A stretch of 64,000 bases of DNA from Lachnospiraceae bacterium UBA7143 (GCA_002491905.1 DKWV01000041.1:28093-92092), one strand, 5' to 3'; shown: positions 32,681 to 41,533, counted from the stretch's first letter. Notes: generated by a model not told the origin, from the sequence alone. A program made the numbers and translations.

Positions 32681-34501
32681 TTACAATTCATTGATTGTTG
32701 CGGTAATGGCCATGTTACGTATCCGTTTTGCAGGAGCGTGAATGGCCGCCAACGTTGCCGCTGCAACAAATACCAAAACCAGGAACAGTCGAAAAACAGG
32801 CAGTGCCCATACGGCATAGGGAAAACGGCCCTCAATCAAAAGATTGTATATCATCTTGCCGATTACCAGACCCACAATGCACCCGGTCACGCAGCCAGCC
32901 AGAGCGTAGGTGACAGCTTCGGCGGCAATCATTTGCGTCACCTGCCGACCCTCCATGCCCACAGCCCGCATAGCTCCATACTGCTTGCTCCTGGCGGATA
33001 CGCTCATGGAAATGCTGTTCATCGCATTCAACAGCGTAACCATAGCGATGATCGCCAAAAAGCCATAGACGCATAGCACAAAAGCGGTATAGGTGCCGGA
33101 AGTACGCAGTTCACGCTCATCCCGGAGAGCAGTGCCCTCGTCCAGTACCTCGCTTATGGCGGCAACATCACCGTCTGTCACATCGCCCGTGGTCTGCACC
33201 ATCACCAGAGAATAGTCGGTTATGCCAGTCAGCCGGACAAAGGTTTCGCTGGAGGCAATGACGGAAACCCTGCCGTGGGAGAGACCGTCTTCGCTGAACA
33301 AGTCGTATTTCAGCATACCCGCCACGGTCAGCGCTTCGCCGTTCACCTGAATGATATCTCCCTTCCCAAGCGGGGCGTCCGGGTCGCAGATTACCAGCAC
33401 AGAATCGCTATTCCCGTAGACTTCGGAGAGATCGCTGCCCTTTTCTAACCTGCCATCCTTTTTCAATGCATCTAAGTCAAAATCATCAAAGGAAAACAGA
33501 TCCACCTCCTGAGGTAAACCTTCCTTATCCAGCTTGGCCGAAACTTCAAAGAGGCTTCGCCGTCCAAAGATATTTTTCACGCCCTCCATCCCGCGGATCG
33601 TCTCTACCGTTTCCCAGGAAACACAGTTCCTACCGGCGACACCGGCCTCATCGGTAATCATGATATCGGCATCGCTGGCGGACTGGGGCAGCAGATAGCC
33701 CACAAAATCCAACAGGACAGAGAACGTCAGGAACAGGATAATGCACAGGGCAAAGGAACCTGTCATCAGAACCAAATTCTTCCTGGCCGATTTTGCATGA
33801 TAAGCGCCCAGAGAAATGCCGATAGGAAGCCTGCCGATACGGACTGCCCGCCGTGCCCGGCCGGTGTTCTGTGCATTTCCCGAAACTGCCGCCACCGGGG
33901 ATACCTTCGCCGCCTGTTTGGCCGGTGCTCTGGCGGCGAGCAGCACCGTAATCAACCCCATGGTGACGCCGCTGATTATTCCGATGGGACTGATGCCGAA
34001 GAGGGGAATCGTAGTAAATTCTTCCCGAACCACGAACCGCAGCACAGCGCATAAAACCCATGTGCAGACCGTGCCAAGTACAATGCCGGTGGGGATAGCC
34101 GTTTTACACCAGTTAAGAGCCTCCAGTCTCACAAACCTCTTTAACTGTTGGCGGCTCATGCCTATGCAGCGCATCATCCCAAAAAATTTCGTCCGCTGGG
34201 CTACTGTGCTGTTGATGCTGCCCGAAATCATCAGCACGCCCGCAAGCAGGATCAGAAGGAACAGACCCCCGGCAATCAAAAAGAGATTCTGGCCCATAGC
34301 GGTATCCATAATAGCCTGAAACGTAAACTCCCGGGCGTGTTTTTCGGCCAATCTGGCCTGTTCCATTCGGATATCCATATCCGCCATGCCAAATACCGCC
34401 GTCACAAGGAACACGGCGAAGATAATGCACAACCGGGTCATACGGTTTTGACGCCTCCGCACTTTGGCGGAAATGGGGATCAGGCTTAAATAACTTTTCA
34501 T
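32681..34501 (-). CDS. FtsX-type ABC transporter permease with reduced first extracellular domain
   Basis: A 606-residue MacB/FtsX-family permease starting MKSYLSLIPISAKVRRRQNRMTR. After the first membrane helix (residues 23-40) only about 35 residues precede the second helix (QNLFLIAGGLFLLILLAGVLMI). In the related permeases I know, a roughly 200-residue extracellular domain lies there. The second extracellular domain (about 285-480) and the C-terminal FtsX unit (MNSISMSVSARSKQYGAMRAVGM) are complete. Such permeases need an ABC ATPase, usually encoded next to them; none is adjacent. The frame is intact. It is divergent from an XRE regulator, with direct repeats between them. It may export a peptide or lipid, or be a remnant. 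Confidence 0.85.
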   Translation of the reverse strand: MKSYLSLIPISAKVRRRQNRMTRLCIIFAVFLVTAVFGMADMDIRMEQARLAEKHAREFTFQAIMDTAMGQNLFLIAGGLFLLILLAGVLMISGSINSTVAQRTKFFGMMRCIGMSRQQLKRFVRLEALNWCKTAIPTGIVLGTVCTWVLCAVLRFVVREEFTTIPLFGISPIGIISGVTMGLITVLLAARAPAKQAAKVSPVAAVSGNAQNTGRARRAVRIGRLPIGISLGAYHAKSARKNLVLMTGSFALCIILFLTFSVLLDFVGYLLPQSASDADIMITDEAGVAGRNCVSWETVETIRGMEGVKNIFGRRSLFEVSAKLDKEGLPQEVDLFSFDDFDLDALKKDGRLEKGSDLSEVYGNSDSVLVICDPDAPLGKGDIIQVNGEALTVAGMLKYDLFSEDGLSHGRVSVIASSETFVRLTGITDYSLVMVQTTGDVTDGDVAAISEVLDEGTALRDERELRTSGTYTAFVLCVYGFLAIIAMVTLLNAMNSISMSVSARSKQYGAMRAVGMEGRQVTQMIAAEAVTYALAGCVTGCIVGLVIGKMIYNLLIEGRFPYAVWALPVFRLFLVLVFVAAATLAAIHAPAKRIRNMAITATINEL

Positions 34502-34549
34502 CGTGTAAACACCTCTTTCTGTTTTGATAGTCTTAAATATAACAGGGGA

Positions 34550-34579
34550 ATCCTACACCAATATTACAATTATCCTACA
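34550..34579. promoter_or_regulatory. TGTAGGAT direct repeats between divergent genes
   Basis: On the minus strand TGTAGGAT occurs at 34579-34572 and 34557-34550, a 22-bp period. One copy falls in the spacer of the plus-strand XRE promoter. The other lies next to the poor -35 position of the permease promoter (TATATT at 34541-34536). The pair could be a shared operator of an OmpR-like regulator or of the XRE protein. Confidence 0.5.
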
Positions 34580-34592
34580 ATTTTGTTATAAT
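34564..34592 (+). promoter_or_regulatory. Promoter of the XRE regulator gene
   Basis: TTACAA (34564-34569), 17 bp, TATAAT (34587-34592) on the plus strand, about 108 bp upstream of the start codon. Confidence 0.7.
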
Positions 34593-34699
34593 TATAATTA
34601 CGTATTTTCCCTTAATGTCACCATATTGAGCGCAAATGGAAAGACCTGTTGATAGAAAAAAGAAAGAAAAATAATTAAAATGGCGTTGAAAGGAGAACA

Positions 34700-35227
34700 A
34701 TGGGAATGGAAATTGGAAATAAACTCAGCCAATTAAGAAAACTATCAGGAATGACACAGGAGCAATTAGCAGAGAAAATTAACGTGTCCAGACAGACTAT
34801 TTCCAAATGGGAGTCAGACAGCACTTCTCCCGATTTAGAAAGCATTGTTAAAATAAGCAGGATTTTTCATGTGTCATTAGACGATTTACTCAGGGAGGCG
34901 CAGACAAGTGTGACAAATAGAAATGATGAACAAATTACGTTAGAAGATTTGATGAAAATAAATCTTCATAACAGAAAAATGACGCTGCTATTCATTGGCG
35001 GGCTGATTTTTGTTATGGTCAGCGTATTAAATTTCGCCCATATCATGGCGTTACAAAGCACAACGCTCAGTACCCAGTACATGCTGTACCGGTATATCGC
35101 AACAGGGCAATATGATAACGCCCCTATTGACTATATGCGGTTAATGATTCCCTCTATCATTGCAGGTGCGGTCGGACTGGTGCTGTTCATAAGTTATGTC
35201 ATTGAAAACAGAAAAAAAGGAGATTGA
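34700..35227 (+). CDS. XRE-family regulator with C-terminal membrane helices
   Basis: A 175-residue protein with an N-terminal Cro/C1 helix-turn-helix (NKLSQLRKLSGMTQEQLAEKINVSRQTISKWESDSTSPDLESIVKIS as the visible span, residues 6-52). A linker follows, then two hydrophobic segments (about 95-115 and 150-168). Membrane-tethered XRE regulators of this build are common in Firmicutes beside transporter genes. AAGGAG lies 4 nt before the first ATG and 10 nt before a second ATG two codons later, so the exact start is open. It overlaps the search region of the next lipoprotein gene by a few bases. It probably controls the divergent FtsX-type permease or its own operon. Confidence 0.88.
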   Translation: MGMEIGNKLSQLRKLSGMTQEQLAEKINVSRQTISKWESDSTSPDLESIVKISRIFHVSLDDLLREAQTSVTNRNDEQITLEDLMKINLHNRKMTLLFIGGLIFVMVSVLNFAHIMALQSTTLSTQYMLYRYIATGQYDNAPIDYMRLMIPSIIAGAVGLVLFISYVIENRKKGD

Positions 35228-35232
35228 AAGAT

Positions 35233-35796
35233 ATGGATAAAGCAAAAAAGGTTGTTTCATGTTTCATTTTATGTGCGCTCATTCTTTCGCTATGCGCGTG
35301 TGGGAAAGAAAATAAAGATAATGCTGCCGTTTATGAAGAAACCATTGGCGGATTGGAAGACGATGAGCTTTTTGTCATTATTGATACGAATGCTCCTTTG
35401 CCAGTTTTACTTGTTACGTCACAAGTGTATGATGACGGCACCGGTAAGCAGGCTTCAATTGCATGTGACGTATACTATTTGGCAGACAATGAAGTTAAAA
35501 AGATAGGAACGATAGAGAGTATGGGGACAGCATATCCTATTGCCTATGATGATACAGGCATTTATACGGCTTCCGGCCACGCTATGCAGCGTTATGAGAT
35601 TGAAAAATCCGGTACGCTTAAACTGGCAGAAGGAATTTTGGAACAATTTGATGAAAACGGGAACGCTTCTTATACCATGACAAGCGGGAATGAAACAAAG
35701 ACAATTTCAGAAGAAGACTATTATGCCGCTTTTGAGAAATACAGCAATGCTACGGTTGTAGGTTTCGCCTACGGCGCATCAGACGCAGCGGAATAA
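35233..35796 (+). CDS. Small lipoprotein of unknown function
   Basis: A 187-residue predicted lipoprotein: signal MDKAKKVVSCFILCALILSLCAC with lipid-modified Cys at about residue 21 or 23, then an acidic globular region (ELFVIIDTNAPLPVLLVTSQVYDDG, KKIGTIESMGTAYPIAYDDTGIYTASGHAMQRYEI). The start at 35233 is chosen because AAAGGAG lies 10 nt upstream; a TTG nine bases earlier is too close to it. It follows the XRE/membrane regulator at once and is co-transcribed. No domain is recognised. The stretch after it, 35797-36052, holds no gene that I can support. Confidence 0.78.
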   Translation: MDKAKKVVSCFILCALILSLCACGKENKDNAAVYEETIGGLEDDELFVIIDTNAPLPVLLVTSQVYDDGTGKQASIACDVYYLADNEVKKIGTIESMGTAYPIAYDDTGIYTASGHAMQRYEIEKSGTLKLAEGILEQFDENGNASYTMTSGNETKTISEEDYYAAFEKYSNATVVGFAYGASDAAE

Positions 35797-36052
35797 TATT
35801 GTCACAAATATTTTCTGCATCTGCGCCTTTGCCGTTACAACGAGTTTTCCGTCAAGTCAGTTTTTTTTGGGTTCTGATTCTGTTTCAGGGGTTTCTAAAA
35901 GGCTTACGTCTGACTCTGTCTTCTGTTCCTGCCATGTTGTTCCACACAGCTGACGGTAAGCCTTATTACCCCTGTTTCTACCGTCGTTTCAACCTAATAC
36001 TACACAAAACGGCATTTTCCACACGGTTATTACATGAAAGCAGTCGGAATAA

Positions 36053-36913
36053 TTAGTGCTCATACCATATGTCATTTTCGTCGAACAGCCCTACACTTGA
36101 ATAAGCGCCGCAAATACTGCCGTCAATGGCATTAACCACACAATGATAAGCAAACAGATCATCAAGCTCATTTATCTCTTCCACATTGTCAAATTGTATG
36201 AAATACCCAAGCTCTCCCTTGTCTTTATACTCATCCCAATCAGTGATATCATATAATTCCGCACGCCATCCATAGGACTCCTCAGCATCATGTAATTTCA
36301 GTCCTTTTGCCTTTTCGCCAAGATCGGTCTCCATCGCTTTTTTTGCAATCTCTACCGCCTCCTCTTCGCTGATGCCGCCTGCCGCTTTCACTTTTGCCTC
36401 AAGTTCCGCTCTCTCGGCACGAGTCTCTTCATCCCACTGTGCCTGCGTCTTTTGGTTTGTGTTGAGGGATATCCTGAAATTACAGTCAATAATCTGCAGC
36501 AATTCCTCATCGGTAAGTTCCCTGTCCGGCAGATAGTATTCTCCGGTAGATACGATATAACAGAGCATTCCTTCCGTCACATCTTCCGCACTGCCCACCT
36601 CCTGAATCATCTTTTCAGGCTTTGCCGTCTCATTCTGATAGGACTCCTGCAGTTCCGCCATACGTTCTTTTTCCTTGTCAGAGTATGCCCTCATTATACC
36701 GCCTGTTCCCACACTCTGTTCATCAGTCTGTACTTCCGCATCAGTATGGACTGAGGTGACCGCCTGTTCTGTTTCTGGAATCTCAAACTGTACTTCCTGA
36801 TTTGTCTGTGAACCCACATTCTCCGTTTTCCCACATCCGGTCAGAGAAAAAACATTTGTAAGCGTTAAAACCACAACAAAAGCAACCACTAATTTTGGAG
36901 ACTTTTTCTTCAT
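36053..36913 (-). CDS. Lipoprotein paralogous to the adjacent anti-sigma protein
   Basis: A 286-residue lipoprotein (signal ends FSLTGCGK, Cys at about residue 27). Its residues from about 75 on parallel the C-terminal part of the next gene: YSDKEKERMAELQESYQNET, GSAEDVTEGMLCYI, DEELLQIIDCNFRISLN and GISEEEAVEIAKKAMETDLGEKAKGLKL. All have close counterparts there in the same order. The last segment (GISEEEAVEIAKKA) is PepSY-like. A tandem duplication with loss of the anti-sigma head and gain of a lipoprotein signal explains this. It follows the sigma/anti-sigma pair after a hairpin. The function is unknown. Confidence 0.82.
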   Translation of the reverse strand: MKKKSPKLVVAFVVVLTLTNVFSLTGCGKTENVGSQTNQEVQFEIPETEQAVTSVHTDAEVQTDEQSVGTGGIMRAYSDKEKERMAELQESYQNETAKPEKMIQEVGSAEDVTEGMLCYIVSTGEYYLPDRELTDEELLQIIDCNFRISLNTNQKTQAQWDEETRAERAELEAKVKAAGGISEEEAVEIAKKAMETDLGEKAKGLKLHDAEESYGWRAELYDITDWDEYKDKGELGYFIQFDNVEEINELDDLFAYHCVVNAIDGSICGAYSSVGLFDENDIWYEH

Positions 36914-36961
36914 TTTTTTATCCTCTCGTTTCTCATTTATTTATGTCATTCCCTACCGCAA

Positions 36962-36992
36962 AGCCGGAAAAAGCGCTGTTGCTTTTCCGGCT
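36962..36992 (-). terminator. Hairpin between anti-sigma gene and lipoprotein gene
   Basis: A perfect 10-bp stem (36992-36983 with 36971-36962) lies 26 bp after the anti-sigma stop. The T-tail is missing, so it may limit rather than stop transcription into the lipoprotein gene. Confidence 0.45.
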
Positions 36993-37017
36993 CTGCCACT
37001 GCAATCTTTTTCTAATT

Positions 37018-37908
37018 TTATTTGTATGTGTACAGAATACTTCCATCCACAGCGTCAATGATGTAACCATAAGTAGCATGTGTATCCGGATTTCCAAAGC
37101 CTACCTCGTATATCACGCCCGCCTTGCTCTCACGTTCAAACGCTGCTTCCGAATAATCCGATGCGTCCAACAGGCTCACGCCGGGAGTCCCGTCATTGTA
37201 CGTCATTAGTTCCAGTCCATCCGCTTTGTCACCAAGGTCAGCCACTAACTGTTTTTTTGCGATTTCTACCGCTTCGTCCCTGCTGATTCCATTAGCGTCC
37301 TGTACAGCTTTTTCAAGCCGTGCCTCTTTTCCCTGGGACTCCGCTGCGGCTGCCTGCGCCTGCGGCCCATGCGCAACAGCGTAGCTCATCTTATGCTGGA
37401 AATCAATGATCTGGAGCATCTCCTCGTCCGTCATTTCCTTCGCGGGAAGATTAAAAACACCCGTAGCCCTGATATAGCAGAGTGTACCCTCCGGTGCATC
37501 CTCAGCACTGTCTACCTGTGCAATGACCTTTTCAGGGAATGTTCCGTTTTTATATGCCTGCCAGAGCGCTTTACTGCGTTCCTTTTCACTGTCGGAATAC
37601 GTCCTTGAAAAACCGTCCGCCAGCACATCCTGCTGCGACTGCACCATATCGTTAAGGCCTTTCATTTCCTCTTCGGGAACGCTCTCCATCCTTTCCTTTA
37701 CCACGCTTGACACCACTGCCCGTACCGGAAAGCTGACCACTCCCGCAGCCAGTACGAACGCTGCCGCAGCCGTCGCCATCCTTCTAAAGTTCCATGTTCC
37801 TCTGCTTCCGCTCTCCATACGGCCCTGAATATTCATAATGATCTCCTCCTGCATTTTCTCCGAAATGTGTATCTGATCCATTGTCTCCTTCACATCAAAT
37901 CCGCTCAT
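37018..37908 (-). CDS. Transmembrane anti-sigma factor-like protein with PepSY-like tail
   Basis: A 296-residue protein encoded directly after an ECF-type sigma factor, with a 4-bp ATGA overlap. The N-terminal cytosolic part is short (MSGFDVKETMDQIHISEKMQEEIIMNIQGRM). One membrane helix follows at about residues 45-62 (MATAAAAFVLAAGVVSFPV). The extracytoplasmic part contains GISRDEAVEIAKKQLVADLGDKADGLEL, a PepSY-type repeat. Position, topology and overlap support an anti-sigma role; the head has no clear zinc motif (HxxxCxxC). The start at 37908 is set by the overlap; the frame is open further upstream inside the sigma gene. The extracellular part is duplicated in the next gene. Confidence 0.8.
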   Translation of the reverse strand: MSGFDVKETMDQIHISEKMQEEIIMNIQGRMESGSRGTWNFRRMATAAAAFVLAAGVVSFPVRAVVSSVVKERMESVPEEEMKGLNDMVQSQQDVLADGFSRTYSDSEKERSKALWQAYKNGTFPEKVIAQVDSAEDAPEGTLCYIRATGVFNLPAKEMTDEEMLQIIDFQHKMSYAVAHGPQAQAAAAESQGKEARLEKAVQDANGISRDEAVEIAKKQLVADLGDKADGLELMTYNDGTPGVSLLDASDYSEAAFERESKAGVIYEVGFGNPDTHATYGYIIDAVDGSILYTYK

Positions 37909-38381
37909 CCGCCATATGCCTCCTTCCACATTGTCCGCATCTGTTCCTTCCCGCGCTTCAACCGCATTTTCACCGCGCCCTCCGTCGTCCCCAGAATATT
38001 CGCGATCTCTTTGATTTGGTATCCTTCCACATAATGCAGATAAATGACTGTTTTCTGTTTCACCGGCAGTTCGAGAAGCTCCCGCAGTGTTTCCTTCTGT
38101 TCCTGCATCGTAAGGCTGTTTTCTACCTCGTCGATGGAAATCTTCGGATGCCGGTTTCTGAAACGCACCATATCCCTGCAAATATTAGTTGCCACCCGTA
38201 TCAACCATGCCTTTTCATGCTCCCCGTCACGAAATTTCGGCCTTTTTTCCAGATATCTGCAAAAAGTATCCTGAATGGCATCCTGCGCATCCTGCTCATT
38301 GCACAGTATGACAATACAGACTTTATAGAGCGTATCGCTGTATTTCATGACCGCTTCTCTTATGTCCTTCTCGGTATCCAC
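37905..38381 (-). CDS. ECF-type RNA polymerase sigma factor
   Basis: A 158-residue sigma-70-family factor with region 2 (YSDTLYKVCIVILCNEQDAQDAIQDTFCRYLEKRP, then EKAWLIRVATNICRDM) and region 4 (LPVKQKTVIYLHYVEGYQIKEIANILGTTEGAVKMRLKRG). It lacks regions 1 and 3, as ECF factors do. The start is most likely the GTG at 38381, because AAAGGAGG lies 8 nt upstream; the frame extends nine codons further with no signal. It is coupled to the anti-sigma gene by a 4-bp overlap. The signal sensed is unknown. Confidence 0.92.
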   Translation of the reverse strand: MDTEKDIREAVMKYSDTLYKVCIVILCNEQDAQDAIQDTFCRYLEKRPKFRDGEHEKAWLIRVATNICRDMVRFRNRHPKISIDEVENSLTMQEQKETLRELLELPVKQKTVIYLHYVEGYQIKEIANILGTTEGAVKMRLKRGKEQMRTMWKEAYGG

Positions 38382-38495
38382 GTGTTTCACCTCCTTTACT
38401 TCTAACACGTTTCATACAAATAAAAGGTAACATACTTTTAAAAATATGAAAATTGCAGCAATGCCTGTTAAAAACAACTTTTACGGAAATAAATA

Positions 38496-38525
38496 TTTAC
38501 AATTTCGTCATATTTGTGCTATAGT
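38496..38525 (+). promoter_or_regulatory. Promoter of the Rpn-type nuclease gene
   Basis: TTTACA (38496-38501), 18 bp, TATAGT (38520-38525) on the plus strand, leaving a leader of about 170 nt before the start codon. I see no other gene in the 324-bp gap between the sigma factor and this gene. Confidence 0.55.
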
Positions 38526-38705
38526 AAGAAAAAGCATATTTTCTACTAAACGTTTCCGTAATCTCTATTTCTATTCTAAGTTTCAGAAAATCCATGCTTT
38601 GATTCCAAATAACCATTGCAAAAGCAGGAGGATCTGGAACGGTTCTCCTGTATCGGCAACCTATTCTTTTAAAAGGTTCACCGGACAAACAAAGGAGGAC
38701 GTTAA

Positions 38706-39626
38706 ATGAACAAAACGAAAACGGACAAAACAAACATAAACGGAATCCGTGTACAGCGCAATTATAAGGACACCGTATTCCGAATGATTTTCCAGGAAAA
38801 GGAAAATCTGTTGAGTCTCTACAATGCCCTGAACGGCACGGCTTACAAAGATGTAGATAACCTGGAAATTACAACACTGGAAAACGCGGTCTATATGAAT
38901 TACAAGAACGATATTTCCTTTGTGTTTGATTTTGAACTTCTGCTTTATGAACATCAGTCCACATATAACCCAAACATGCCGTTACGGGATCTGCTTTATG
39001 TGACAAGGGTATTGCAAAACCGGATTAAGGACGAAAATCTGTACAGTAAGTCACTCATCAAAATTCCAACGCCCCGGTTTGTTGTGTTTTATAACGGAAC
39101 AGACTTCCAACCGGAACAACAGATTCTATATTTGTCGGATGCCTTTGAAAAAAAACAGGATAAACCCTCTCTGGAATTGTCGGTGACCGTATATAACATT
39201 AACCTCGGGCATAATCAGCGTCTGTTAGAGACCTGCCATCTGTTAAAGGAATATGCGCAGTATGTGGAACAAGTGCGGGTATTTGCAGGACTCATGCCCT
39301 TACCGGAAGCAGTTGAAAAAGCGGTGGATTACTGTATGAAAAACGAAATCCTTTTAGGATTTTTTGCTAAAAATCGTGCGGAGGCGATCGCAGTGAGTAT
39401 TTTTGAATATGACGAAGAAAAGCATATGAAAAGCGAACGGAAGGAATGGCGGGAAATCGGACATAAAGAAGGACTTGAAGAAGGAATCGAAAAGGGCTGC
39501 AATCAGCTCTCCCAACTACTCCAATCCCTTATGGATACCGGAAAGGCCGAGGAGGTACAACGCGTTCTCTCCGACAGCCAATACCGGAAGGATTTATTTC
39601 AAGAATATTTTTCTAAAAACAAATAG
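38706..39626 (+). CDS. Rpn family recombination-promoting nuclease / PD-(D/E)XK transposase-like protein
   Basis: A 306-residue protein of the Rpn/YhgA-like group: N-terminal NYKDTVFRMIFQEKENLLSLYNALNG, then the nuclease core FVFDFELLLYEHQSTYNPNMPLRDLLYV, with acidic and Gln residues at the catalytic positions, and PTPRFVVFYNG. The C-terminus is helical with GHKEGLEEGIEKG, as is usual for these proteins. Rpn proteins are DNA endonucleases linked to RecA-independent recombination and phage defence, and are often found in accessory DNA. AAAGGAGG lies 7 nt before the ATG. It is monocistronic, with its own promoter and terminator. Confidence 0.9.
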   Translation: MNKTKTDKTNINGIRVQRNYKDTVFRMIFQEKENLLSLYNALNGTAYKDVDNLEITTLENAVYMNYKNDISFVFDFELLLYEHQSTYNPNMPLRDLLYVTRVLQNRIKDENLYSKSLIKIPTPRFVVFYNGTDFQPEQQILYLSDAFEKKQDKPSLELSVTVYNINLGHNQRLLETCHLLKEYAQYVEQVRVFAGLMPLPEAVEKAVDYCMKNEILLGFFAKNRAEAIAVSIFEYDEEKHMKSERKEWREIGHKEGLEEGIEKGCNQLSQLLQSLMDTGKAEEVQRVLSDSQYRKDLFQEYFSKNK

Positions 39627-39645
39627 CATACCCCTGATACAAGCT

Positions 39646-39679
39646 GAGACAGGCGAAAGTAATCCCGCCTGTCTCTTTT
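39646..39679 (+). terminator. Terminator of the Rpn-type gene
   Basis: A perfect 10-bp stem (39646-39655 with 39666-39675) followed by TTTT on the plus strand, 20 bp after the stop codon. A weak promoter (TTGCTT at 39696-39701, TATAAA at 39718-39723) for the next gene follows. Confidence 0.85.
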
Positions 39680-39771
39680 CATGACATTAGAACGGTTGCT
39701 TTTTGCAGGAACACTGATATAAAATATGGACAGGATAAAAACTACTCTTCTGAAAGGGCGTTAAAGAAACT

Positions 39772-41175
39772 ATGGAAATGATGTGTTCAGACATTTTTGA
39801 GGTAAACGAAAAGAAAGCGAACCAGTATACGGCTCTCTGTACGCTGATTGCAGCGGGAGCCGCCGTATTGATGTGGCTGTTGAATATTCTGGGATTCTTC
39901 ATTGTGGATCAACATTTAATGAATGTCGCCATGCCTATCGGTGTTGCACTGTTTCTGCTTCCTACTCCCATGGTGCGGATATGGAAGTGGGATGAACGGC
40001 TTCTAAAATATGCCATCATGGGATGTTTCCTTTTAGGAATCGCCATTCTGAACTCAGCGCTGACCGTCCAGCTTGTGATGGCATGGGCTTGTCCGCTTAT
40101 TCTTTCCTGCCATTATTATTCCCCTAAACTTACACATTTTACGCTGATCGGCGTTTTGCTATGCCTGCTTGGCGCCATGTACATCGGGCTGTATTTCGGT
40201 GTGTGGGACTCCAACATGATGCGAAGTACTGATATGATCGGAAATGCGGCGTTTCGTGCGGCTTATATCAAGGCGGCGACGGCGGCGGGCGACAATATTC
40301 TGTTGCGCGTCTTCAATTTTTACTATATTCCGCGTGCAGTTATCGCGGTTGTGGTCTATTTGATTTGCCTTACTCTTTCGAGGCGGACTCACGGTCTTTT
40401 AAAGCAACAGGAGGAGGACAACCGGGAGAAGGAAAGAATCGGGGCAGAGCTTCATGTGGCCACGCAGATTCAGACATCCTTGCTTCCCTGTGTCTTTCCG
40501 GCCTTTCCGGAATATGAGGAGTTTGATATTTATGCTTCCACAAATCCCGCGAAGGAAGTGGGCGGCGACTTTTATGATTTCTTTCTGGTGGATAAAGATC
40601 ATCTGGCGCTTGTCATGGCGGACGTATCAGGCAAAGGCGTGCCGGCCGCCTTGTTTATGATGATTACCAAAACCCTGCTTAAAAATGTGGTACAATCGGG
40701 ACTTTCTCCCAAGGCGGCTCTGGAAAGCGTAAACAACCAGCTTTTGGAAAACAATGAAGCGGGCATGTTTGTCACCGTCTGGCTTGGTATTTACGAGATA
40801 TCTACAGGGAAGCTGACCGCCGCCAATGCGGGGCATGAATACCCCGCAATCAAAAGGGCGGATGGCTTGTTTGAATTGTTCAGGGATAAGCATGGTTTTG
40901 TGATGGGCGGTATGGAAAATGTGAAATACCAGGAGTATGAGCTTGCGCTCCATGCGGGCGATGTTCTGTTTTTGTATACCGATGGCGTCGCAGAGGCTAC
41001 GGACGGGAATAATCAGCTTTACGGCACCGACCGGATGCTGAAAGCTCTGAACAGGAAACCGGATGCCTCTTCCAAAGAGCTGCTTCTTGCGCTGGGCGCT
41101 GATATGGAACGCTTCGTGGGAGAGGCAATGCAGTTTGATGATATTACGATGATGGCACTGCAGGTCAGGAAGTGA
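39772..41175 (+). CDS. Membrane-bound PP2C-type (RsbU/SpoIIE-like) serine phosphatase
   Basis: A 467-residue protein. Six hydrophobic helices (about residues 18-205) are followed by a short coiled segment (LLKQQEEDNREKERIGAELHVATQIQTSLLP) and a PPM/PP2C phosphatase domain. The metal-site aspartates are visible in KEVGGDFYDFFLVD, MADVSGKGVPAALFM, LYTDGVAEATD and MQFDDITMMAL. Such enzymes dephosphorylate anti-anti-sigma (STAS) proteins in partner-switching pathways. No anti-sigma kinase or STAS gene is adjacent, so the partner must lie elsewhere. The segment after it (41176-41379) shows no gene or motif that I can support. Confidence 0.93.
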   Translation: MEMMCSDIFEVNEKKANQYTALCTLIAAGAAVLMWLLNILGFFIVDQHLMNVAMPIGVALFLLPTPMVRIWKWDERLLKYAIMGCFLLGIAILNSALTVQLVMAWACPLILSCHYYSPKLTHFTLIGVLLCLLGAMYIGLYFGVWDSNMMRSTDMIGNAAFRAAYIKAATAAGDNILLRVFNFYYIPRAVIAVVVYLICLTLSRRTHGLLKQQEEDNREKERIGAELHVATQIQTSLLPCVFPAFPEYEEFDIYASTNPAKEVGGDFYDFFLVDKDHLALVMADVSGKGVPAALFMMITKTLLKNVVQSGLSPKAALESVNNQLLENNEAGMFVTVWLGIYEISTGKLTAANAGHEYPAIKRADGLFELFRDKHGFVMGGMENVKYQEYELALHAGDVLFLYTDGVAEATDGNNQLYGTDRMLKALNRKPDASSKELLLALGADMERFVGEAMQFDDITMMALQVRK

Positions 41176-41379
41176 CAATAGACGCGCCAGTCAAAAAAGC
41201 CTCTGATCATCTGGTACTTTAGGACAGGGGCGTTCATAATTTGTTCATATTTAATTTCAAAAAACTTCATTTTAGAAACATGATTTAGACATTTCTGCCC
41301 CGTATACTAAAACCATAAGATACAACACAGCGAAGCTGATAACAAGTTAGCTGATTAATTAAAAACTTTTTCATAATAA

Positions 41380-41409
41380 ATGCCAAGTAAGGGAAACTTT
41401 ACTTGGCAT
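41380..41409. terminator. Hairpin upstream of the AGCS promoter
   Basis: A perfect 11-bp stem (41380-41390 with 41399-41409, 8-nt loop) is followed on the plus strand by a second small hairpin (CTCCC ... GGGAG) and TTTTT near 41428. It lies 205 bp after the phosphatase gene and before the symporter promoter, so it probably ends upstream transcription. Confidence 0.6.
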
Positions 41410-41471
41410 CCTCCCTTTTCTGGGGAGTTTTTCGTTTGTCCGTAATCATTATCCATGTATACAATTTTTCC

Positions 41472-41500
41472 TTGCCAGATACTTTGTCTTATGGTATACT
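41472..41500 (+). promoter_or_regulatory. Promoter of the AGCS symporter gene
   Basis: TTGCCA (41472-41477), 17 bp, TATACT (41495-41500) on the plus strand. The predicted start near 41507 leaves a leader of about 133 nt that contains the structured region at 41534-41612. Confidence 0.7.
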
Positions 41501-41533
41501 TGAATACCGTAAGAATCTTTACAATGTGAGAAA

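Noticed and set aside
35797..36052. Possible transposase remnant in the gap after the small lipoprotein gene
   Set aside because: Short open pieces exist on the minus strand, but none matches a transposase motif that I can name and no inverted repeats bound it.
38446..38709. Small plus-strand frame before the Rpn-type gene
   Set aside because: It spans a promoter, has no ribosome site and its product has no recognisable features.
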